Shown here: positions 7,158-12,713 of the stretch, one piece after another
Numbering within the stretch: the stretch's first letter is position 1
Layout of the letters: each line of letters starts with the position of its first letter
Assembly (NCBI GenBank): GCA_003242685.1
Contig: QGVD01000062.1
Location: forward strand, 1-24,829
DNA length: 24,829 bases
Direction: 5' to 3'
From: Pseudomonadota bacterium
Lineage (GTDB): Bacteria > Pseudomonadota > Gammaproteobacteria > Steroidobacterales > Steroidobacteraceae
Position numbers and translations under genes: made by a program
The notes under the pieces: model-generated
Seen by the model: the letters and a program-made list of their open reading frames with translations, nothing else
Told to the model about the DNA's origin: nothing
The model's database searches: none

Positions 7158-8771
7158 ATGAAGAGGGCTTCGTTCGGCGCGGTTCTGTATGTGACTGCAG
7201 CGGCAAGCCTTTTCGCCGCGGTGGACGCGGCCCGCGCGGATGAAGAATCTCTCGATGAGCGATGTGCCGCGCTGAAGGCGCTTTCCTCGCCGGCGTTCAC
7301 GGTCGAGACGGCCGAACGCGTTCCGGCTTCGCAAATTGCAGCACGCGCGGACGGAACGACTGTCGAGGTGCCCGAGCATTGTCTGTTCCGTGCGGTGATC
7401 GACGCCCGACCTTCCGGCATCGAAGACCTGAGCTACGGCATCGGTTTCGAGCTGCGCCTGCCCGCGGAGTGGAACGGCCGTTTCCTGTTCCAGGGCGGCG
7501 GCGGTCTCAACGGCGTGCTGAACCCGGCGGTCGGCGCCATCGCAGGATTTCCTTCGGCGCTCACGCGCGGCTTCGCGGTGGTCTCGAGCGACGGCGGACA
7601 TCGGGGCCGCGGCATCACGGATGCGCGCTTCGGTGTGGATCAGCAGGCGCGTCTGGATTTCGCCTACCAGGCGGTGGAGCGCACGACGCGAAAGGCGAAA
7701 TCGCTGATCGAGCGCTACTACGGCCGCAAGCCTGAGTATTCCTATTTCATGGGCTGCTCGACCGGTGGACGCGAGGCGATGCTGGCGGCGCAGCGGCTGC
7801 CGCTGGAGTTCGACGGCGTCGTCGCAGGCAACCCCACTTTCAATCTCACCCGCATCGTCGTGAACCAGGCGTGGAACATGCAGGTGCTCTCGCGCATCGC
7901 GCCGCGCGATGCCGAGGGCCGGCCGGATCTCTCCCGCGCCTTCACCGATGCGCAGCTCGAAGCGGTCGCGACGGCCGTCGTGGAGCGCTGCGACGCGCTC
8001 GACGGCCTGCGGGACGGGATCGTCTACGACTACAAGGCCTGTGACTTCCACCCGAAGTCACTGATCTGCGGGACGCCCGGCGCGCCTGCAGGTGATCGCT
8101 GTCTCACCGAGGCACAGGCCGAAGCGCTGGCGGACGTTTTCGGCGGCGCGAGGAACTCGCGCGGCGAGTCGCTCTACGGCACTTACCCCTACGACACCGG
8201 CATCGCCACACCCGCCTGGAGATCGATGCATCTCGGATCGAACGGCCGCCCGCCTGCCGATGCGATACTGGGGCGGGACACGCTGCGCTACTACGTGCTG
8301 ACGCCGCCCGATCCGGAGTTCGATCAGCTCGCCTTCGACTTCGACCGCGACCTCGATCGCACAACCGCAACGGCGGCCATCAACGATGCGGTGGGAACGT
8401 TCCATACCACGTTCGCCGCGCGGGGCGGAAAGATGATCGTCTATCACGGCCTATCCGATCAGGGCATGTCGACCAGTGCGCTCACGGACTGGTATGAGCG
8501 CCTGACTCCGCGCAACGATTCCGGGCCGCACGCCTGGGCGCGGCTCTTCCTGATCCCCGGCATGACGCACTGCGGCGGGGGCAAGGCCACCGACGAGTTC
8601 GACATGCTGAGCGCCATCCAGACGTGGGTCGAGGACGGTCGCGCCCCGGACCGCATCGTCGCCTCCGGCAAGGCGTTTCCCGGGCAGACGCGTCCGCTGT
8701 GCCCCTACCCCCAGGTCGCGCGCTTCGAGGGTGGGGATCCCGCCGACGAGCGAAGCTTCGTCTGCCGCTGA
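7158..8771 (+). CDS. Exported tannase/feruloyl esterase family hydrolase, 537 aa
   Basis: Family PF07519-type alpha/beta hydrolase cleaving ester bonds of phenolic acids (gallate, ferulate, terephthalate-type esters). The signal peptide is residues 1-27 (ending DAARA|DEE). Catalytic elements are visible: the nucleophile elbow FMGCSTGGREAM with Cys200-Ser201, Asp434 in HGLSDQG, and His471-Cys472 in MTHCGGG. These form the family's CS-D-HC signature, in which the two Cys are joined by a disulfide that brings the triad together. VVSSDGGHRG (141-150) and FDGVVAGNP are typical of the family. GAAGGGGG lies 7 nt before ATG 7158. The length is normal. The gene is 28 nt after the IclR gene. The Ideonella enzyme that hydrolyses mono(2-hydroxyethyl) terephthalate belongs to this family, but nothing here assigns that substrate. 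Action in the periplasm or outside the cell is inferred from the signal peptide. Confidence 0.93.
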   Translation: MKRASFGAVLYVTAAASLFAAVDAARADEESLDERCAALKALSSPAFTVETAERVPASQIAARADGTTVEVPEHCLFRAVIDARPSGIEDLSYGIGFELRLPAEWNGRFLFQGGGGLNGVLNPAVGAIAGFPSALTRGFAVVSSDGGHRGRGITDARFGVDQQARLDFAYQAVERTTRKAKSLIERYYGRKPEYSYFMGCSTGGREAMLAAQRLPLEFDGVVAGNPTFNLTRIVVNQAWNMQVLSRIAPRDAEGRPDLSRAFTDAQLEAVATAVVERCDALDGLRDGIVYDYKACDFHPKSLICGTPGAPAGDRCLTEAQAEALADVFGGARNSRGESLYGTYPYDTGIATPAWRSMHLGSNGRPPADAILGRDTLRYYVLTPPDPEFDQLAFDFDRDLDRTTATAAINDAVGTFHTTFAARGGKMIVYHGLSDQGMSTSALTDWYERLTPRNDSGPHAWARLFLIPGMTHCGGGKATDEFDMLSAIQTWVEDGRAPDRIVASGKAFPGQTRPLCPYPQVARFEGGDPADERSFVCR

Positions 8772-8786
8772 CGGCATACTGATTGC

Positions 8787-8810
8787 GGCCCGTCCCTCGA
8801 GGGATTGGCC
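8787..8810 (+). terminator. Possible hairpin after the esterase gene
   Basis: Nested inverted repeat GGCC-cg-TCCC-TCGA-GGGA-tt-GGCC, starting 15 nt after the esterase stop codon. No T-run follows, so it is not a textbook intrinsic terminator. It separates the esterase operon from the sigma-factor operon that starts at 8871. Confidence 0.35.
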
Positions 8811-8870
8811 GGGCTGATGCGTACTCCGTACATAAGCCCGTTCGTGTGTATCGAGAATCGGAGGTGACCG

Positions 8871-9164
8871 GTGAATTCTGAGCTCGACCGTCTGCTCGAC
8901 CGTCTCCGGCGCACCGAGCGTTCCCACGCGCGCCTCGACGAGCTCGAGACACTGGTCTGGAAGCGCATCGCCGCACGTGAGCTGGCGGCCCAGTGGCCGG
9001 ATTTCGCATTGCCGCTGCATCTCGCCGCGATAGTGGGCGCTTTCGCCTGGGGCATCCTCGCCGGCAGCGGTGTCATCAGCGCCGAAGACACTGCGCACTC
9101 CGCCGACATCCTCGTCGAACAGGTTGAGTTCCTCGCACAGGAGTCGACGAGACCGCTGTCCTGA
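8871..9164 (+). CDS. CnrY-like small membrane anti-sigma factor, 97 aa
   Basis: A short single-span protein. A charged N-terminal cytoplasmic helix (residues about 1-47, LDRLLDRLRRTERSHARLDE...) is followed by a transmembrane segment about 48-66 (LPLHLAAIVGAFAWGILAG) and a short, acidic periplasmic tail. This layout, and its place immediately before an ECF sigma gene and a CnrX-like sensor gene, match CnrY/NccY, membrane anti-sigma factors that hold the sigma factor through the N-terminal helix. Sequence identity to CnrY is not evident by eye, so the assignment rests on size, topology and synteny. The start is GTG 8871, supported by a nearly perfect ribosome site (GGAGGTGA at 8860-8867). Confidence 0.7.
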   Translation: MNSELDRLLDRLRRTERSHARLDELETLVWKRIAARELAAQWPDFALPLHLAAIVGAFAWGILAGSGVISAEDTAHSADILVEQVEFLAQESTRPLS

Positions 9165-9176
9165 GATCGCGTCGTG

Positions 9177-9812
9177 ATGCGGATGCCGCTCGCCGCGATG
9201 GACGAGTCTGAAGGCACGTGCCTTCCGGAGGAGCCGCAGGACTCCGTACTCGTCCGGCGCATTCTCGAGGGCGAGGACGCCGCGTTCACGCAGCTCATGC
9301 GGCGGCACAAGAAGTGGCTCTATCGGTTCATCTCCCGGTACGTCGGCCACGGCGACGACGCCTTCGACCTGCTGCAGGAGACTTTCGTCGCCGCATGGGC
9401 GGCACTCGAGCGATACGATGCCGACCGGCCGTTTCAGGCCTGGCTCCGGCAGATCGCGCTGAACAAGTGCCGGGACTGGTCCCGCAGAACCGCCGTTCGC
9501 AGCATCGTGCAGCGCGCGACATCGGAGCTCGCGCACCTGGCTTCCCGGGCCCGCTGGGCCAATCCCGAAGCGATGATCGAGACCGGCGACGCGTTGCAGA
9601 GACTCGATGCGGCCATCGCCTCGCTTCCCATTCACCTGCGCGAGCCGCTGGTGCTCACCGTGCTGGAGAATCTGTCGCATCGGGAAACCGCGCAGCTGCT
9701 CGGCATCTCCGAGAAGGCAGTCGAAACCCGCGTATACCGTGCCAAACGGCAGCTCAGCAGGCTGATCGGCAGACCGGACCTTCAGACACTCACTGAAGAC
9801 GACGAACCATGA
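9177..9812 (+). CDS. ECF-family RNA polymerase sigma factor (CnrH-like), 211 aa
   Basis: Sigma region 2 spans about residues 34-105 (AAFTQLMRRHKKWLYRFISR, then DAFDLLQETFVAAWAAL at 61-77, which includes the core-binding and -10 recognition helices). Region 4 spans about 140-198 (LPIHLREPLVL, LSHRETAQLLGISEKAVETR, the -35-binding helix-turn-helix, then VYRAKRQLSRL). There is no region 1.1 or 3, typical of ECF sigmas. It lies 12 nt after the anti-sigma gene, and its stop overlaps the next start (ATGA at 9809-9812), so translation of all three genes is probably coupled. GTG 9174 and ATG 9201 are alternative starts; no clear ribosome site separates them. Release of the sigma by the membrane pair upon an envelope signal is inferred from the CnrYXH model. 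Confidence 0.92.
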   Translation: MRMPLAAMDESEGTCLPEEPQDSVLVRRILEGEDAAFTQLMRRHKKWLYRFISRYVGHGDDAFDLLQETFVAAWAALERYDADRPFQAWLRQIALNKCRDWSRRTAVRSIVQRATSELAHLASRARWANPEAMIETGDALQRLDAAIASLPIHLREPLVLTVLENLSHRETAQLLGISEKAVETRVYRAKRQLSRLIGRPDLQTLTEDDEP

Positions 9813-10342
9813 GCGCATCTCCTTCCGATCCCTCTTCCGCATCGCCTCGGGTGCTGCACATGCCCGGAAACCGCGCTCAGCCGCCGGGGCGCAACAGCGT
9901 GTGGACTTCCTGGCGCAACTCGATCATCACCGTCGTGCTGGCGGGCCTTGCCGCCTTTCTGGGTGCGCACCTCGGAAGCCGCCGCGTCGCCCCTCCGCCC
10001 GTACCGCTGAGCGAGCGCGTGTATGAAGTGCTGAACGAGAGCATGGATCTCACGGATCAGCAGCGGAGCGCGATCCGGAGCATCGGCGCGCGCTACACGC
10101 CGGAGCGCGAGAAGCTGCGGATGCAGAGCCGTGCGCTCAACGTCCAGATCGCGCGCCTGATGGCCGAGGAGCAGACCTTCGGCCCGAAGACGAGCGCTGC
10201 CATCGACGAGTTGCAGCTCGTCATGGGCGAGCGGCTGAAGCTCTCCCTGCAGTACATGCTCGAGGTGAGAGAGGTGCTCACGCCGGAGCAGCGGGAGTTC
10301 TTCGACCGGCGAGTGGCCGAGGAAGCCTCGATGTCGCGTTAG
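9809..10342 (+). CDS. CnrX/Spy-like periplasmic sensor without metal-binding histidines, 177 aa
   Basis: A cytoplasmic Pro/Ser-rich leader (1-35) is followed by one membrane span (about 37-55, NSIITVVLAGLAAFLGAHLG) and a helical periplasmic domain (about 65-175). The domain pattern LTDQQRSAIRSIGARYTPEREKL and LTPEQREFFDRRV is that of CnrX, CpxP and Spy ('Lt-x-eQ' repeats), a four-helix hooked fold. CnrX binds Ni/Co through His42, His46 and His119. Here the matching first helix reads LSERVYEVLNESMDL with no His, and the only histidines in the protein are at 17 (cytoplasmic) and 54 (membrane edge). It therefore may sense something other than Ni/Co, or bind metal through Met/Glu. The start overlaps the sigma stop (ATGA). 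Family membership is fairly sure; the signal is unknown. Confidence 0.8.
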   Translation: MSASPSDPSSASPRVLHMPGNRAQPPGRNSVWTSWRNSIITVVLAGLAAFLGAHLGSRRVAPPPVPLSERVYEVLNESMDLTDQQRSAIRSIGARYTPEREKLRMQSRALNVQIARLMAEEQTFGPKTSAAIDELQLVMGERLKLSLQYMLEVREVLTPEQREFFDRRVAEEASMSR

Positions 10343-10343
10343 C

Positions 10344-10360
10344 CGTTCGTCAGACGAACG
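10344..10360. terminator. Compact hairpin at a convergent gene junction
   Basis: CGTTCGT-CAG-ACGAACG is a perfect 7-bp stem with a 3-nt loop. It lies in the 7-nt gap between the convergent stop codons of the CnrX-like gene (10342) and the leftward membrane gene (10350), reaching into the end of the latter. It could act on both transcripts. T-tracts are absent. Confidence 0.35.
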
Positions 10361-10835
10361 CGATCCAGCGACCGAGGAAGACGACGCCGGTCCAGAAGAG
10401 CAGCGACAGGCCGCCGGCGAACCGCGCGAAGAGCGGCGTCGCACCCGCCTGCCACGAGTTGAGCCGTTGCCCGGCGAGCGCGTGAAACACCAGCATGTTC
10501 ACGCCGGCGAGCAGAATGAGCAGGAGCTTGTAACGGAAGGGCTCGTTCGCGAGATAGACCGTCGCACCGGTCGCGAACAGCACCAGCCCCGACACGACGG
10601 CCACCGCGAAGGCGACCCACGTGACGGGCAGCAGACTCCTCACCAGCCGCCCTGCCGGTACACCGGACGACCACAGGGACAGCAGCCGCAGATCGACCAT
10701 CGCTATCGAGCCGACCACCGCAGTGAGCGCGAGCACGTGAACGGCTTCGATCGCCGGGAACAGCCAGCTCGACTGCGCGATGGCTACCGAAACCGGTGTG
10801 CTCTCCAGCCATTCGAAGAAGGTCGACGTCGTCAT
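10350..10835 (-). CDS. DUF6644-like four-helix membrane protein, copy A, 161 aa
   Basis: A small integral membrane protein with about four helices: residues near 15-45 (WLFPAIEAVHVLALTAVVGS), 62-85 (LLPVTWVAFAVAVVSGLVLF), 100-120 (LLLILLAGVNMLVFHALAG) and 137-158. A conserved pattern, W-x-F-P-x-x-E-x-x-H-V, then IAMVDLRLLSLW, matches what I recall of the DUF6644 family. Function is unknown; the intramembrane His residues (in EAVHV and VFHALAG) could bind haem or metal, as in CopD-like proteins, but this is speculation. The start is ATG 10835, exactly 1 nt after the stop of the upstream paralogue (TGA-g-ATG), so translation is coupled. It is the last gene of a four-gene leftward operon and converges on the ECF/anti-sigma/sensor operon. 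Confidence 0.75.
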   Translation of the reverse strand: MTTSTFFEWLESTPVSVAIAQSSWLFPAIEAVHVLALTAVVGSIAMVDLRLLSLWSSGVPAGRLVRSLLPVTWVAFAVAVVSGLVLFATGATVYLANEPFRYKLLLILLAGVNMLVFHALAGQRLNSWQAGATPLFARFAGGLSLLFWTGVVFLGRWIAFV

Positions 10836-10836
10836 C

Positions 10837-11328
10837 TCAGAAGTCCGAGTACGCGATCCAGCGGCCCGCCACGGCAACGGTCACCCAGAGCAGCATCGAG
10901 AGTGCCGCGATGCCGCGGAGCACAGAGAAGCTCTGCGTGCGTTCATTACCGTAAGCAGCGGTCGCTCGGATCTTCCGATGAAGCATGCTCGTCACGGCGA
11001 GCGCACCGATGAGCAGCAGCAGCTTCATCTGCAGCACGCCGCTGAAGAGCAGCTCCTTCGGCTCCGCCACGACCAGCAGACCTCCCGTCAGCGCGAGCAC
11101 GACGACTGCCGCGTGGATCCACGGCAGCAGGCGGTCGCTGATCTCCGGCAGCGGCTGCACACGCTCGAGGACGCCGAACACCTGCAGACAGACGACCCAC
11201 GCCGCGCCCATCAGCGCGGCGATGGCGAGAATGTGCACGCTCTGCAGGAGCGGGATGGCCCACGGGGTCGCCTGGAGCTGGTGACTCAGCGCGGTGCCCG
11301 CGAGCCAGTCGGCGATGCTGCCCAGCAT
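10837..11328 (-). CDS. DUF6644-like four-helix membrane protein, copy B, 163 aa
   Basis: A paralogue of the next gene downstream, with the same order of elements: WAIPLLQSVHILAIAALMGAA in helix 1 (the His corresponds to that of EAVHV in copy A), WVVCLQVFGVLERVQPL, HAAVVVLALTGGLLVVAE in helix 2, LLLLIGALAVTSMLHRKI in helix 3, and AALSMLLWVTVAVAGRWIAY in helix 4. Both copies end in a GRWIA motif (GRWIAFV and GRWIAYSDF). Divergence between copies suggests a heteromeric pair rather than a recent duplication. ATG 11328 was chosen because it lies 1 nt after the preceding stop (TGA-c-ATG), the same spacing as between copies B and A. Inner-membrane location is certain from hydrophobicity; function is unknown. 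Confidence 0.75.
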   Translation of the reverse strand: MLGSIADWLAGTALSHQLQATPWAIPLLQSVHILAIAALMGAAWVVCLQVFGVLERVQPLPEISDRLLPWIHAAVVVLALTGGLLVVAEPKELLFSGVLQMKLLLLIGALAVTSMLHRKIRATAAYGNERTQSFSVLRGIAALSMLLWVTVAVAGRWIAYSDF

Positions 11329-11329
11329 G

Positions 11330-12121
11330 TCATTCCACCTGCGAATAGAAGGTGCCGAAGGTGGGATCACACTCGTACGGATAGACGTACTCGCCCGGCT
11401 TCTTCGTCCACTGGATGTATCGAGCTCCGTTGTTCTCGAGGACCTCCGGGTCTTCGAACCACATCGTGGACATCAGCGTCTTGCCGTCCGGCGAGAGCTT
11501 GAAGCGCTCCACGACATGGACCTTGTCGCTGTGGTTGAGGCCGTTGTTGGTGATCGTCGCCGCGCTGAGGTGCGTCGTGTCGACGACGAGCTCATCGCCG
11601 TCCCAGTAGCCGATCGAGTGTCCCGTCTTCGAGTGCGGGGCTTCCGGCGGAGGATGCCCTCGCCCGTCCATGAAGATGACGCGGACGAGATCGAAGTACT
11701 CGTACTTGAAGACGATGAGGTCGGTGCCCTGGTGGATCTCGAACGGGAACGGTCCCTGTGTCGCGTAGACGATCGAAGGCGGCTGGCAGGCCTTGCTCAG
11801 CGTCATGTCATCTTCCGGCTTCCATGCCCGCGCGGCAGCGAGCGCGGCCGGCTTCACCTTGAGACCGCCGTAGTCGCCGGGCGGCAGCTCCGGCGCACCC
11901 GTGTCGTCGATGATCACCGTGTTCGGCGGCAGCTTCGCAATCAGCCCCGGATCGGGCGGGTGCTGCTTGCGCGAAAGCTCCCAGTAGCCGGATAGATCGG
12001 GACGCTTCTTTTCCTTCGCTTCGGCAACCTGTTCCGGCGCGCGCTCCGCCGCCACGACGTCGGCCGCAAGCGCAGACGCCAGAACGAGGACCGCGGACGC
12101 AAGACTGAACGGCACGCTCAT
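11330..12121 (-). CDS. Exported protein of unknown function, 263 aa
   Basis: Signal peptide at residues 1-25 (SVPFSLASAVLVLASALAAD...). The mature part has a Lys/Glu-rich linker, then DLSGYWELSR. A core follows with PPSIVYATQGPFPFEIHQG, VRVIFMDGRGHPPPEAP, SIGYWDGDELVVDTTHLS and HSDKVHVVERFKLSPDG. The block R-x-I-F-x-D-G-R-x-H-P with 'G-x-W-x-G-D-x-L-V-V-D-T-T' is a hallmark of a large, unnamed family of secreted beta-rich proteins common in Acidobacteria and Proteobacteria, often several per genome. No catalytic residues are assigned. ATG 12121 is preferred to an in-frame GTG at 12127. It follows the DUF6152-like gene by 18 nt and overlaps in context with the membrane pair, so all four products probably work in the envelope together. 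Confidence 0.8.
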   Translation of the reverse strand: MSVPFSLASAVLVLASALAADVVAAERAPEQVAEAKEKKRPDLSGYWELSRKQHPPDPGLIAKLPPNTVIIDDTGAPELPPGDYGGLKVKPAALAAARAWKPEDDMTLSKACQPPSIVYATQGPFPFEIHQGTDLIVFKYEYFDLVRVIFMDGRGHPPPEAPHSKTGHSIGYWDGDELVVDTTHLSAATITNNGLNHSDKVHVVERFKLSPDGKTLMSTMWFEDPEVLENNGARYIQWTKKPGEYVYPYECDPTFGTFYSQVE

Positions 12122-12139
12122 TCGCACGGCCCCGCGATC

Positions 12140-12532
12140 TCAGTCTTCCGTCGGCTCGAACGGCACGCCGATGACGCTGCCGTCCGCGCGCATGGCCTTG
12201 CGCAGGCGCAGGTACTTCTTGCCGTCGCGCGCAGGCCAGCCCTCGATCGTCACCTGGTCGCCCGGCTTGAGGCTATCGTTCGACCAGCCCCGGCGCCGCA
12301 GGATGCCGGGGGAGTTCGTCTCCACCACCCAGGTCGAGACCTCCCCCGCGTCATCCTTCACCTCGAGAACGATCGAGCCGTGAGGATTCCGGAACGCGAA
12401 GGACTTCACCGTGCCGGTGATCGTGACGGTTCTGTCCTGATCGAAGAACACCGCGAACGAGTGGTGCGCGAGCGCGGCGGTCGCGCCGCTCGCCAGCGCC
12501 ACGAGCGCAAGAACTGCAGTCAGTCTCTTCAT
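12140..12532 (-). CDS. DUF6152-like exported small protein, 130 aa
   Basis: Signal peptide MKRLTAVLALVALASGATAA, with cleavage expected at ALA|HHS so that the mature protein begins with two histidines. The mature domain (about 95 residues) reads as alternating strands: SFAVFFDQDRTVTITGTVKS, FAFRNPHGSIVLEV, STWVVETNSPGILRRRGW, LKPGDQVTIEGWPARDG. The order suggests an OB-like small barrel. The pattern H-H-S-F-x-x-x-F-D and N-P-H is that of DUF6152 proteins. The N-terminal His-His and the NPH histidine could bind a metal; this is a guess. ATG 12532 has AGAGGGA upstream. It is the first gene of the four-gene leftward operon; a strong terminator upstream (12669-12701) isolates it from the TBDR. 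Confidence 0.8.
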   Translation of the reverse strand: MKRLTAVLALVALASGATAALAHHSFAVFFDQDRTVTITGTVKSFAFRNPHGSIVLEVKDDAGEVSTWVVETNSPGILRRRGWSNDSLKPGDQVTIEGWPARDGKKYLRLRKAMRADGSVIGVPFEPTED

Positions 12533-12668
12533 GTCGTCCCTCTGATCGAACCGTGAGCGCAGGCCGCGCACTGGCGGGGCCAGCCCACGGTCTCGATGTC
12601 TTCATTCCGCTATACGCACCGCGGGCCCCGATCCCTCGGTACGCACTTTCCACGAGGCATAAAGAAGA

Positions 12669-12701
12669 GCGCACTGCCGGCTTGCCCTGCCGGCAGTGCG
12701 C
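12669..12701 (-). terminator. Intrinsic terminator of the 15293-12714 TBDR
   Basis: A perfect 13-bp stem, GCGCACTGCCGGC / GCCGGCAGTGCGC, with a 7-nt loop, 12 nt after the TBDR stop on the minus strand. It is followed by TCTTCTTTAT on that strand. Stem strength and the T-rich tail make this the best intrinsic terminator in the window. It separates the TBDR from the DUF6152 operon. Confidence 0.8.
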
Positions 12702-12713
12702 GAGGTCCGCTTC

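Noticed and set aside
8871..10342. A heavy-metal resistance (cnr/ncc) operon
   Set aside because: The regulatory trio resembles it, but no RND efflux genes are present and the sensor lacks the metal-binding histidines, so metal resistance is not claimed.
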